From: Pauljensenia hongkongensis
GTDB taxonomy: Bacteria; Actinomycetota; Actinomycetes; Actinomycetales; Actinomycetaceae
Assembly: GCF_001746855.1 (NCBI RefSeq)
Contig: NZ_CP017298.1
Location: 2,062,183-2,112,064 of the forward strand
Reading direction: 5' to 3'
Length of the DNA stretch: 49,882 nucleotides
Shown here: piece after piece, positions 25,772 through 33,267 of the stretch
Layout of the letters: each line of letters starts with the position of its first letter
Position numbering within the stretch: position 1 is the stretch's first letter
Notes under the pieces: model-generated
The model's input: only the letters and a program-made list of their open reading frames with translations
Database searches by the model: none
What the model was told of the DNA's origin: nothing
Position numbers and translations under genes: made by a program

Positions 25772-26500
25772 ATGACCAGTCGTGTGTTCGCCAAGGCCGG
25801 TGGTGTTCTTGTGTGTGGGGTTTTGTTGGTGTCGGGGTGTGGGTTGGTTCCTCGGTCGCAGACTCCGCAGGAGGCGTTGGGGTTGCCGCAGGCTGAGACG
25901 CCGTTCGCCCAGCGTGAGTCGATCGAGGAGTACTTGCGCACGGTGGAGCCCGTGATGGCGGCTTTCGTCCGGGCTCTGGCGGAGAAGGGCGGCGGGGTCA
26001 TCGGCGTTGATCGGCGGCGTTACTTCAACGCGTGCACTGATCGGGGGCCCGGTAAGGAGGAGGGCTGGGCGTTCGGAACCGAGTTGCTTCACATCTCGTC
26101 GTTGACGGATGAGGACATCGAGGCCGCTGCGTCGCAGTACTTGTCGGTGTTGCCGTTGTACAAGGGGACGAGAGGGGATGTGCAGAAGGATGGGTCCTTT
26201 GTGCTGCGTAGCGGGGATGCCGCCAATGGTGGCGAGTTGCAAGTCAACTACTTCCCAGATGATCGGTCCTCCATGCACTACGAGTCGAGGTGCCGTCCGT
26301 CGGATGGGTCGATGGGGGATCTGAACGAGTACGTGCTGCCCACTGTGGAGGAGGCGTTCCCCGATATGGTGGTCTACCCGGCCTACGACGAGGACAGTGG
26401 GGCTCCGAACACGCCCCCGCCGCCCCGAAACGCCTCGGGCCATTCCGGGCAGTCGGGTCAGCCAGCCCAGTCCGGCGATGGGTCGGGGGAGGACCAGTGA
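25772..26500 (+). CDS. Lipoprotein paralogue 2, candidate immunity protein
   Basis: A 242-aa lipoprotein, lipobox VSGC (Cys23), closely similar to the preceding one along its whole length, with changes spread over the mature domain (for example AFVRALAEKGGGVIGVDRRR and ELLHISSLTDEDIEAA). The C-terminus is again Gly/Ser/Gln-rich. ATG at 25772 follows GAGGGGAGG, which decides the start over the upstream in-frame GTG at 25592. The nucleotide-level likeness indicates recent tandem duplication. The stop overlaps the third copy's GTG. Confidence 0.72.
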   Translation: MTSRVFAKAGGVLVCGVLLVSGCGLVPRSQTPQEALGLPQAETPFAQRESIEEYLRTVEPVMAAFVRALAEKGGGVIGVDRRRYFNACTDRGPGKEEGWAFGTELLHISSLTDEDIEAAASQYLSVLPLYKGTRGDVQKDGSFVLRSGDAANGGELQVNYFPDDRSSMHYESRCRPSDGSMGDLNEYVLPTVEEAFPDMVVYPAYDEDSGAPNTPPPPRNASGHSGQSGQPAQSGDGSGEDQ

Positions 26501-27246
26501 GCGCGCGGGGGAGGTGCGAAGCGAGTGGCCGCCTGCTCGCCAGGGCCGCTGGTGCGCTCGCGTGTGCGGTTCTGTTGGTGTCGGGGTGCGGGGTGATTCC
26601 CCGGTCGCAGACTCCGCAGGAGGCGTTGGGCGTGCCGCAGGCTGAGACGCCGTTCGCCCAGCGTGAGTCGATCGAGGAGTACTTGCGCACGGTGGAGCCC
26701 GCGATGGCGCGGTTCGTGCACGCTCTCGCCGAGAAGGAGGGCGTGATCGGTGTGAGTGCTCAGCGTTACTTCAACGCGTGCACTGACCTGGGTCCTGGTA
26801 AGGAGGAGGGGTGGGCGTTCGGAAGCGGGATACTCTATTTCTCGTCGTTGACGGACAAGGACATCGAGGACGCCGCGTCGCAGTACTTGTCGGTGTTGCC
26901 GTCGTACAAGGGCGGGCGCGGGAAGACCCAGAAGGACGGGTCGCGGGAGTACCGCAGCGACGATGGCGCCAATGGAGGTGAGTTGCAGGTGGACTATTTC
27001 CCGGATGATCGCTCCTCTATGCACTATAAGTCGAGGTGCCGTCCCTCGGATGGGTCGATGGGGGACCTCAATGAGTACGTGCTGCCCACAGTAGAGGAGG
27101 CGTTCCCCGATATGGTGGTGTACCCGGCCTTCGACAAGGACACCAAGCAGCCGAACTCGCCCCCGCCTGCGCGGGGCGCCTCCGACCAGTCGGGCCAGCC
27201 TGCCCAGTCGGGCGGTTCCGGTGACGGGTCGGGGGAGGACCAGTGA
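26497..27246 (+). CDS. Lipoprotein paralogue 3, candidate immunity protein
   Basis: A 249-aa lipoprotein with lipobox VSGC at Cys31 because its N-terminus is eight residues longer (MSARGRCEASGRLLARAAGA), the result of starting at GTG 26497 inside the previous stop (GTGA). The core family blocks are kept; the middle is the most divergent of the three (LYFSSLTDKDIEDAASQYLS, PSYKGGRGKTQKDGSREYRS). Both mature cysteines are conserved. The stop overlaps the next lipoprotein's GTG. Divergence concentrated in the mature middle part is what would be expected if copies face different partners, but this needs an alignment. Confidence 0.72.
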   Translation: MSARGRCEASGRLLARAAGALACAVLLVSGCGVIPRSQTPQEALGVPQAETPFAQRESIEEYLRTVEPAMARFVHALAEKEGVIGVSAQRYFNACTDLGPGKEEGWAFGSGILYFSSLTDKDIEDAASQYLSVLPSYKGGRGKTQKDGSREYRSDDGANGGELQVDYFPDDRSSMHYKSRCRPSDGSMGDLNEYVLPTVEEAFPDMVVYPAFDKDTKQPNSPPPARGASDQSGQPAQSGGSGDGSGEDQ

Positions 27247-28274
27247 GAGTGCGCCGGACATGGGGCGTGGTCCTCGCCGCCCTGCTGCTGGTCGGGTGCG
27301 CGCCCGTCTCGCCGCACGAAGGAGCACCGACCGCGCCACCGACGACGGGGGCGGCCTCCGCCTCGGGCGCTGCGGGGACGGATGACGGGCAGTCGGCCCG
27401 GCAGGGGGACGCCACCGCGGACGTGATGCGCGGGGTCACCCTCGACAGCGTCGATGACCTCGGCGCAGCGGAGCGGGCTATCGACGCGCTCCCCTTCACC
27501 GCCACGGTCCGCCTGGTCACCGACCCGGAGCGCGGCCCCGACGACTACCAGGAGGCGATCACCGCGCTGTCCTCCCGGGCGCGCCTGGTCGTGCAACTGG
27601 TCGACTCCACCGCCATGGCCGGCCTGGGAGTCGAAGAGGCCCGGTCGAGGGCGCGCGCCTTCGTGCAGCGCTACGCCGGACAGGTCGAGGTGTGGGAGGT
27701 CGGCAACGAGGTCAACGGCGCTTGGGCGGGCACCGGACCCCAGGAGATCAACGCGAAGGTGCTGGCGATGGCAGAGCAGGTGAGGGCAGCCGGCGAGCCC
27801 ACGGCGATCACCGTGAACCTGTGGAGCCGCCCCGACTGCTACGAGGAGGAATGGGAGGACGAGGCCGCCTACCTCGCCACGGTTCCCGCGCCCCTGGCTG
27901 GAGCCATCGACTACGCGTTCCTCAGCGCCTATGAGACCGCTTGCGACCCCGTTCAGCGCCCCAGCGCCGCCGAGGTCGGGGACGCGTTGGAGGCCCTGGG
28001 CGCCGCGTTCCCGAAGGCCCGGCTCGGCATCGGCGAAATCGGAGCCCAACGCGGCGAGGACAGTGATAGCGGGCACATCATCTCCGAGCCCACGCGGGAC
28101 GAGAAGATCGCGGTCGCGAGGCGGTGGATCGGCATGAACGGCCAACTCGCGCAGCGCTTCGGCGACCGGTACGTGGGCGGCTGGTTCTGGTGGTACTTCC
28201 GCCAGGATGTCGCCGAGGCGCCCGCGGGCGAGTCGATAGGCGGGGAGCTGGCGGACCTGCTGGGCGCCCTGTGA
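27243..28274 (+). CDS. Glycosidase-like lipoprotein (TIM-barrel, clan A style)
   Basis: A 343-aa lipoprotein, lipobox VGC with Cys19, then a Thr/Ala/Gly-rich linker to about residue 60. The rest looks like a beta/alpha barrel: VEVWEVGNEVNGAWAG contains the Asn-Glu pair typical of the acid/base in clan A glycosidases (Glu156), and ARLGIGEIGAQ offers a strand-7 type nucleophile (Glu265). WFWWYFRQDV near the end fits the aromatic strand-8 region. The family number (GH5/39/53-like) cannot be fixed by eye. GTG at 27243 overlaps the previous stop. A cell-wall or surface polysaccharide substrate is possible. Its function within the island is unclear. Confidence 0.7.
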   Translation: MRVRRTWGVVLAALLLVGCAPVSPHEGAPTAPPTTGAASASGAAGTDDGQSARQGDATADVMRGVTLDSVDDLGAAERAIDALPFTATVRLVTDPERGPDDYQEAITALSSRARLVVQLVDSTAMAGLGVEEARSRARAFVQRYAGQVEVWEVGNEVNGAWAGTGPQEINAKVLAMAEQVRAAGEPTAITVNLWSRPDCYEEEWEDEAAYLATVPAPLAGAIDYAFLSAYETACDPVQRPSAAEVGDALEALGAAFPKARLGIGEIGAQRGEDSDSGHIISEPTRDEKIAVARRWIGMNGQLAQRFGDRYVGGWFWWYFRQDVAEAPAGESIGGELADLLGAL

Positions 28275-28468
28275 TTCCGTGACTCCGAGGCGCCCGGTGT
28301 TCCTATGTGGGCGGACCGCTGCTCCTGCCGGGTGCCGGTCGGTCATGGTGAGCGGCCCTCCGGCCCTGTCGGGCGCCGGTCGTCTCCAGCGGGCGGCCCG
28401 CCGTCCCCTCTTCGCGCCGACGTCCCCGTTCTGCAGTCGACGGCGCGGCGGAGCGCCGCTGCACCCGG
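28275..28468. other. Convergent gap with a copy of the immunity-gene spacer
   Basis: 194 nt between the plus-strand lipoproteins and minus-strand membrane genes. The right end (CCGGTCATGGTCGGGGTGTG) repeats the sequence found at the 3' sides of the two other membrane-protein genes (near 29890 and 30725), so the duplicated unit includes its downstream spacer. No gene or clear terminator seen. Confidence 0.5.
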
Positions 28469-29260
28469 TCATGGTCGGGGTGTGGTGTCGAGGAGTGTTT
28501 GGACGAGGTCGGCGCCTTCGGGTAGTGCGAGGAGTGGGCGATCAGCGGGGTGGGTGTTGAAGTGGTCGAGGAGGGCGTCGAGCTGGGTGAGGGAAGTGAC
28601 GGGGCAGTCGAAGATGACTGTGTAAGGGGGTTTGTCGGTTGTGGGGTCGGGGAGGAGCCTCGTGCCGAGGATGTCTGATGTTCCCACTCGGGTGTTGTCG
28701 GTCCAGGGGATGCGGACCTCGTCTTGCGAAGGAGAGGCTGTGAGGGTGAGTGCCTCAGGCGAGAGGAGGAGTGACTGTTTCGCGTGCAACGCCGCTCGCA
28801 GGCCCAGGTGGCGGTCCTGGGTGATGAAGTATCCTGCTGTTGCGGGACCGGTTGCCCACAGGAACGCGTGGACGGGGTAGCCGGTGATGAACCCGTAGAC
28901 CATGGTCCCGGCGACGATCGCATAGCAGATGTAGGCCACAGTGATCAGAGTGATATGGATAATACCTGTTCCTGGTATTTCCACATGGTTTGTGAATACT
29001 GCTCGGGGCTTGCGGCGTGCCACGTAGGAGAAAGCTCCCGCGAGGAGAGCCAAGGGGAGGAGCATCGCGGTGACGAAGACATACCCGGTGCGCAAGTACT
29101 CGTAGTGCAATAACTTGTGCATGCCGACAAGCACTCCTACCCCCAACATGCAGGCGGCGGTGATCTTGGCTAGCAGCGGGCGAATCCGTCGCACCCTCTC
29201 ATCGACCTCGGCGGGGCTCTTCGCCTCGGGCAGGCGCGTTGGGCGTTTCCTGTAGCGCAT
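28469..29260 (-). CDS. Polytopic membrane protein paralogue A1, candidate immunity protein
   Basis: A 263-aa membrane protein of unknown family. Four hydrophobic segments lie near residues 30-50, 57-81, 100-124 and 128-147; a soluble C-terminal domain (150-263) includes LSPEALTLTASPSQDEVRIP and TQLDALLDHFNTHPADRPLL, faintly like a bacterial PH/YcxB-type domain. The first residues, MRYRKRP, are shared by all copies. ATG at 29260 overlaps the stop of the orphan toxin-tail gene (TAATG). Last gene of the minus-strand operon. A1 is the most divergent copy. An immunity role is inferred from copy number and from its place beside toxin tails. Confidence 0.7.
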   Translation of the reverse strand: MRYRKRPTRLPEAKSPAEVDERVRRIRPLLAKITAACMLGVGVLVGMHKLLHYEYLRTGYVFVTAMLLPLALLAGAFSYVARRKPRAVFTNHVEIPGTGIIHITLITVAYICYAIVAGTMVYGFITGYPVHAFLWATGPATAGYFITQDRHLGLRAALHAKQSLLLSPEALTLTASPSQDEVRIPWTDNTRVGTSDILGTRLLPDPTTDKPPYTVIFDCPVTSLTQLDALLDHFNTHPADRPLLALPEGADLVQTLLDTTPRP

Positions 29261-29850
29261 TACCAGTTGGCCAGGCCGAGGTGGTAGGGCAGGTGCCAGA
29301 AGAACGCGTCGATGCGCTCGCGCCATTCCAAGGGGACGGCGTTCGCGTAAGTAGCCCCTACGCCAGCGGCTACAGTAGCTCCGACCGCTGCCCCGATGGC
29401 AACCCCGGCCACAACACCTCCTCCGACGGCGGCTGCTCCTGCCCATGCGAATGGTGCCTCGCTGACGGCAGTGGTCACCGCTGCTCCTGCCGCTGCGCCG
29501 ACCGCTGCGCCGACGGCTATTCCGGCGCCTTGGGCGAGGGCGGTTTGGCCGGGGGTGTCGGATGTGGCGATGTCGTAGGCCAGGGTCGCGTAGCCGATGC
29601 CCGCCACCGCTGTCCCCACGCCCTGGGCGCGGGTGCGCCCGGCGCGGAAGTCCGCCCTGGCTTCGAGGGCGTTCTTGACGGCCTCGTCCATGACGGGGCG
29701 CACCACATGGGAGGCCCCTTTGCCCTGCCTGCCGACTTCTGCGGCGGCCATCCCGGCGAAGAGCGGGCCGGAGCGGAGCGTCCCCTTGTCCGCCTCAATA
29801 GGAGTGAGTGAGGGGATCCGGAACCCGGGGCGTTTCCTGTAGCGCGTCAT
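29260..29850 (-). CDS. Orphan C-terminal copy of the WXG protein fused to a membrane-gene start
   Basis: A 196-aa chimera. Residues 1-23 (MTRYRKRPG...TPIEADK) resemble the start of the neighbouring membrane proteins (MTRYRKHPV...SPAEADR). From about residue 35 it matches residues 245-404 of the 404-aa WXG protein almost exactly (AAAEVGRQGKGASHVVRPVM and the end FWHLPYHLGLANW), with divergence only in the Gly-zipper core (GAGIAVGAAVGAAAGAAV). It lacks the WXG export domain, so on its own it should not be secreted. Such displaced toxin tails are typical of polymorphic toxin loci, where they serve as recombination reserves. It could be expressed from ATG 29850. Confidence 0.75.
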   Translation of the reverse strand: MTRYRKRPGFRIPSLTPIEADKGTLRSGPLFAGMAAAEVGRQGKGASHVVRPVMDEAVKNALEARADFRAGRTRAQGVGTAVAGIGYATLAYDIATSDTPGQTALAQGAGIAVGAAVGAAAGAAVTTAVSEAPFAWAGAAAVGGGVVAGVAIGAAVGATVAAGVGATYANAVPLEWRERIDAFFWHLPYHLGLANW

Positions 29851-29893
29851 GGTTGACCGTCCAGCGTCCGCGTGGTTCTTTCTGCGCGCCCGG

Positions 29894-30688
29894 TCATGGT
29901 CGGGGTGTGGTGTCGAGGAGTGTTTGGACGAGGTCGGCGCCTTCGGGTTGTGCGAGGAGTTGGCGATCAGCGGGGTGGGTGTTGAAGTGGTCGAGGAGGC
30001 GGTCGAGTTGGGTGAAGGAGGTGGCGGGGCAGTCGAACTTGACGGTGTAGGTCAGTTTGTGGACTGAAGGGTCGGGGTGTATCTCTGTGCCTGTCGGGTC
30101 CGTCGTTCCTACGCGGGCGTTGTCGGTCCAGGGGATTCGGACCTCGCCCTGCAGGGGCGAGGCGGTGATGGTCAGGGCGTGGGGCGACAGGGTGAAGGAC
30201 TGTTTGGGCATCAGAAGAGCGTGCAGGCTCGTGTGACGGTCATTGGCCAGAAGATATCCTGCTGACGCGGGACCGACCGCCCAGAGGAATGCGTGGACGG
30301 GGTAGCCGGTGATGAACCCGTAGACCATGGTCCCGGCGGCGATCGCGTAGTACGCGCAGACCATGAAGAACGTGACGAACCTTGCAGCGTTCGTTCCGGG
30401 GATCTCCACCTGGGTCGTGAACACCGCCCGGGGCCTGCGGCGGGCCACGTAGGTGAAAACGAGTGCTAAGGGGATGAGGGGGATGATCATCGCGGCGACG
30501 AAGACGTAGCCAGTGCGCAAGTATTCGTAGTGCAGCACCCTGTGCATGCCGACCAGCAGCGCCACGCCAAGTGTCATCGCGAGGACGAACCCGGCGAGAA
30601 CTAGACCCGCGCGGCGCGTTCGTCGATCCGCCTCGGCGGGGCTCTTCGCCTCGGGCGGGCGCACTGGGTGTTTCCTGTAGCGCGTCAT
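29894..30688 (-). CDS. Polytopic membrane protein paralogue A2, candidate immunity protein
   Basis: A 264-aa paralogue of the flanking membrane proteins: MTRYRKHPVRPPEAKSPAEA, four hydrophobic segments, then a soluble domain with ITASPLQGEVRIPWTDNARV and YTVKFDCPATSFTQLDRLLD. Its loops GMHRVLHYEYLRTGYVF and MVYGFITGYPVHAFLW are nearly invariant between copies, while the first and second membrane segments differ. ATG at 30688 is used; the 43-nt spacers on either side are near copies of each other, showing tandem duplication at DNA level. Confidence 0.7.
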   Translation of the reverse strand: MTRYRKHPVRPPEAKSPAEADRRTRRAGLVLAGFVLAMTLGVALLVGMHRVLHYEYLRTGYVFVAAMIIPLIPLALVFTYVARRRPRAVFTTQVEIPGTNAARFVTFFMVCAYYAIAAGTMVYGFITGYPVHAFLWAVGPASAGYLLANDRHTSLHALLMPKQSFTLSPHALTITASPLQGEVRIPWTDNARVGTTDPTGTEIHPDPSVHKLTYTVKFDCPATSFTQLDRLLDHFNTHPADRQLLAQPEGADLVQTLLDTTPRP

Positions 30689-30731
30689 GGTTGACCGTCC
30701 AGCGCCCGCGCTGATCTTTCTGCGCGCCTTG

Positions 30732-31523
30732 TCATGGTTGGGGTGTGGTGTCGAGGAGTGTTTGGACGAGGTCGGCGCCTTCGGGTTGTGCGAGGAGCTG
30801 ACGATCAGCAGGGTGGGTGTTGAAGTGGTCGAGGAGAGCGTCGAGTTGGGTGAGGGAAGTGATGGGGCAGTCGAACTTGACGGTGTAGGTCAGTTTGGGG
30901 ATTGAAGGGTCGGGATGTATATCTGTGCCTGTCAGGTCCGTCATTCCTACGCGGGCGTTGTCGGTCCAGGGGATGCGGACCTCGCCTTGCAGGGGCGAGG
31001 CGGTGATGGTCAAGGCATCGGGTGAGAGGGCGAGCGACTGTCTGGGCATCCGGACAGTACGCGGTCCCAGGCATCCCGCCTCCGCCGTGACGTACCCCAC
31101 TGTTGCGGGGCCGGTTGCCACTAGGAACGCGTGGACGGGGTAGCCGGTGATGAACCCGTAGACCATGGTCCCGGCGGCGATCGCGTAGTACGCGCAGACC
31201 ATGAAGAACGTGACGAACCTTACAGCGTTCGTTCCGGGGATCTCCACCTGGGTCGTGAACACCGCCCGGGGCCTGCGGCGCGGCACGTAGGTGAGAACGA
31301 CTGCCATAGGGATCAGAGGGGTGAAGAACGCGGCGATGAAGACGTACCCGGTGCGCAAGTACTCGTAGTGCAGCAACCTGTGCATACCGGCCAGCAGCGC
31401 CACGCCGAGCACCCCGCCGAGGACAACCCCGCCAGCGATAGGGCCCAGAAGGCGCGTCTTTCTATCCGATTCCGCCGGATCTTTCGCCTCGGGCAGGGGC
31501 GCCTGACGCTTCCTGTAGCGCAT
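30732..31523 (-). CDS. Polytopic membrane protein paralogue A3, cognate immunity candidate
   Basis: A 263-aa paralogue directly coupled to the 404-aa WXG protein: its ATG (31523) overlaps that gene's TAA (TAATG). This coupling makes it the likeliest cognate immunity protein. It has four membrane segments (ALLAGMHRLLHYEYLRTGYV region conserved), and a C-terminal soluble domain LSPDALTITASPLQGEVRIP onward, very close to A2. The fourth segment and following loop (VATGPATVGYVTAEAGCLGP) differ from A1 and A2. No named family recognised. Confidence 0.72.
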   Translation of the reverse strand: MRYRKRQAPLPEAKDPAESDRKTRLLGPIAGGVVLGGVLGVALLAGMHRLLHYEYLRTGYVFIAAFFTPLIPMAVVLTYVPRRRPRAVFTTQVEIPGTNAVRFVTFFMVCAYYAIAAGTMVYGFITGYPVHAFLVATGPATVGYVTAEAGCLGPRTVRMPRQSLALSPDALTITASPLQGEVRIPWTDNARVGMTDLTGTDIHPDPSIPKLTYTVKFDCPITSLTQLDALLDHFNTHPADRQLLAQPEGADLVQTLLDTTPQP

Positions 31524-32737
31524 TACCAGTTGGCGAGTCCGAGGTGGTAGGGCAGGTGCCAGAAGGTCTCGTCGATGCGTTCGCGCCACTCCAGGGGGAC
31601 GGTCTTCTCGTAAATCGCCCCCACACTGGCAGTAACGGCCCAAGCGGCGATGAGGGCAACACCAACCCCTGTGGCCGTCCCTAGTCCCACTACGGCGGCT
31701 GCTGGGGCCCCGCTACCGGCTGCGACCCCTGTCACCGCCGATCCGACTGCGCTGCCGACCGCTGTGCCGGCGGCCATTCCGGCACCTTGGGCCAGAGCGG
31801 TTTGGCCGGGAGTGTCGGATGTGGCGATGTCGTAGGCCAGGGTCGCGTAGCCGATGCCCGCCACTGCTGTCCCCACGCCCTGGGCACGGGTGCGCCCGGC
31901 GCGGAAGTCGGCTCGCGCCTCGAGGGCGTTTTTGACGGCCTCGTCCATGACGGGGCGCACCACATGGGAGGCCCCTTTGCCCTGCCTGCCGACTTCGGCG
32001 GCAGCCTTGTCCATCTGCAGCTCCAACATCTGGGCTTTCCTGGCGAACCCCTGGTCCACGGCGTCGAGCGCCAACTGCCACGGGCGGTCGACCACGCCCT
32101 GGACCTCCTGGTCGAGGTACTTCGCGAACAATAGTGTGAAACTCTCGACCTGCAGGGGCCGCAGGTACTTCTTGACCCATTCTTCCAAGTCCGACCAGAC
32201 CCGTTCTACTCGGCGGTGGAGCTCCTCGTAACCCAGGACCTCCTCCTTCTTGCCCTTCCATATGAGGAAATCCTGGTCGTACGTCCACCACTCCGCGTGC
32301 GTGGCGTTCCGCGCGGGTTCTTGGGGCTCGGGCGGCAGCGGGGGCGGGCACATGATGTCGTAGTCGTCACGGATCTCCAGTCCGAGCATTTCGGCGTCGT
32401 GACGGATCGTCTCCATGTCCCTGTAGTGGTAGTCGAGCTGCTGGGCGTAGGCGCGCAGCACCTCATAAGCGCGATAATGACGGTCCGCCAACTTGCCGGC
32501 GGACAGGCGCAGTTTGCCCAGCATCTCCTCGTACGCGTTGGCCGCATCCCCCATCCAGTACTCCGGATTCCGCAGGAGGTTGCCGGTCATCTCGGCAACG
32601 GCGTCGGAGACCTTGCTGTACGCCTCGTAGAACCACGCCGCGACATCGCGGACGCTGTCGGGATTGCACGGAATGCGCGTGTCGATCGAAGTGGTCTGCA
32701 CTTCCAGGGAAGTCCCGATCCCACCGGTGTCAGCCAT
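31523..32737 (-). CDS. WXG-domain protein with Gly-zipper C-terminus, candidate T7SS membrane-active effector
   Basis: A 404-aa protein in three parts. Residues 20-125 form a WXG100-like helical hairpin with W61-M-G63 in EYWMGDAANAYEE and a Y-x-x-x-E export-type motif, Y105-RDM-E109. Residues 126-285 are a Pro-rich hinge (PPPLPPEPQEP) and charged helices. Residues 285-375 are hydrophobic and Gly/Ala-rich with successive GxxxG units (GMAAG, GTAVG, GSAVG), a glycine zipper of the kind seen in membrane-depolarising toxins such as staphylococcal TspA. It ends FWHLPYHLGLANW. The gene follows two small genes and precedes three membrane-protein paralogues. ATG 32737 overlaps the previous stop by 8 nt. 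Toxin activity is inferred. Confidence 0.75.
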   Translation of the reverse strand: MADTGGIGTSLEVQTTSIDTRIPCNPDSVRDVAAWFYEAYSKVSDAVAEMTGNLLRNPEYWMGDAANAYEEMLGKLRLSAGKLADRHYRAYEVLRAYAQQLDYHYRDMETIRHDAEMLGLEIRDDYDIMCPPPLPPEPQEPARNATHAEWWTYDQDFLIWKGKKEEVLGYEELHRRVERVWSDLEEWVKKYLRPLQVESFTLLFAKYLDQEVQGVVDRPWQLALDAVDQGFARKAQMLELQMDKAAAEVGRQGKGASHVVRPVMDEAVKNALEARADFRAGRTRAQGVGTAVAGIGYATLAYDIATSDTPGQTALAQGAGMAAGTAVGSAVGSAVTGVAAGSGAPAAAVVGLGTATGVGVALIAAWAVTASVGAIYEKTVPLEWRERIDETFWHLPYHLGLANW

Positions 32738-33029
32738 GCTGCAGCTCCTGTTTCAGAGTCTCGAACGCCCCGGCCACGTTCTCCTCCGTTTCCAACTGCG
32801 CCACTATCAGGGCGCGGAGGTTGTCCTCGATCCTCCTGGCGCGCGAGGCGAACAGACCCAGATCCTCGTTCTGGGAGCGGATCAGATCGAGGATGGTGGC
32901 CTGTGCGATCCCGCCGTCGAGCTCGGTGGGCGCGGCCCTGCCGCACGTTTCCGCGTCCTCGGCGATGTACCCGTACTTCGTCGCCATGTTGCCCAGCAGG
33001 TCGAAGGTGATGCGCAGATCAGTGCTCAT
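32730..33029 (-). CDS. Small helical partner protein (WXG100/EspC-like)
   Basis: A 99-aa all-helical protein with no WXG. It has a central turn near TELDGG and a second helix ending VAQLETEENVAGAFETL. This end aligns with the two plus-strand small proteins as [Y/F/Q]-x-x-[T/D]-E-[E/D]-x5-AF, but the key aromatic is Gln. It overlaps both neighbours (11 nt with the 82-aa gene, 8 nt with the WXG protein), so the three are probably made in fixed ratio and may form an export complex, as the small Lap proteins do for LXG toxins. Start ATG at 33029. Confidence 0.68.
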   Translation of the reverse strand: MSTDLRITFDLLGNMATKYGYIAEDAETCGRAAPTELDGGIAQATILDLIRSQNEDLGLFASRARRIEDNLRALIVAQLETEENVAGAFETLKQELQHG

Positions 33030-33267
33030 CGCGCCCGCCCATCCGCGCCTCCGGTTCGACGTAGTGGTCGACGCTCAGGTGGTCGAAACGCAGGTCCTCC
33101 TTGATGCGGGGCAACTGGTCCGCCATAATGAGCGCCCACCCCTGGTCTTCGCCCAGGCAGTCGAGCAGGCGGTCCAAGGACGTGTGCGCCAGCAGTACGC
33201 GCGTGCCGTCCTCCACATTCGCCACAACGACCTGTGCCTGCCCCGTGGAGTCCTGCCCCACCGGCAC
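33019..33267 (-). CDS. Hypothetical small protein, possibly SseB/SAV_915-like, 5' end uncertain
   Basis: At most 82 aa from GTG 33267. The pattern VPVGQDSTGQAQVVVANVED, then RVLLAHTSLDRLLDCLGEDQ and a closing LRFDHLSVDHYV, is faintly like the SseB-type fold found in small T7SS-associated proteins; I cannot confirm this. There is no ribosome site before GTG 33267. The codon just upstream is TAA, and beyond it the same frame stays open to ATG 33321 (17 codons), so the gene may once have started there and carry a nonsense change. First gene of the minus-strand operon. Confidence 0.5.
   Translation of the reverse strand: MPVGQDSTGQAQVVVANVEDGTRVLLAHTSLDRLLDCLGEDQGWALIMADQLPRIKEDLRFDHLSVDHYVEPEARMGGRDEH

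Noticed and set aside
29260-29850. Prophage holin or bacteriocin gene
   Set aside because: The hydrophobic Gly/Ala stretch suggested it, but near identity to the C-terminus of the WXG protein explains it better, and no phage genes are present.
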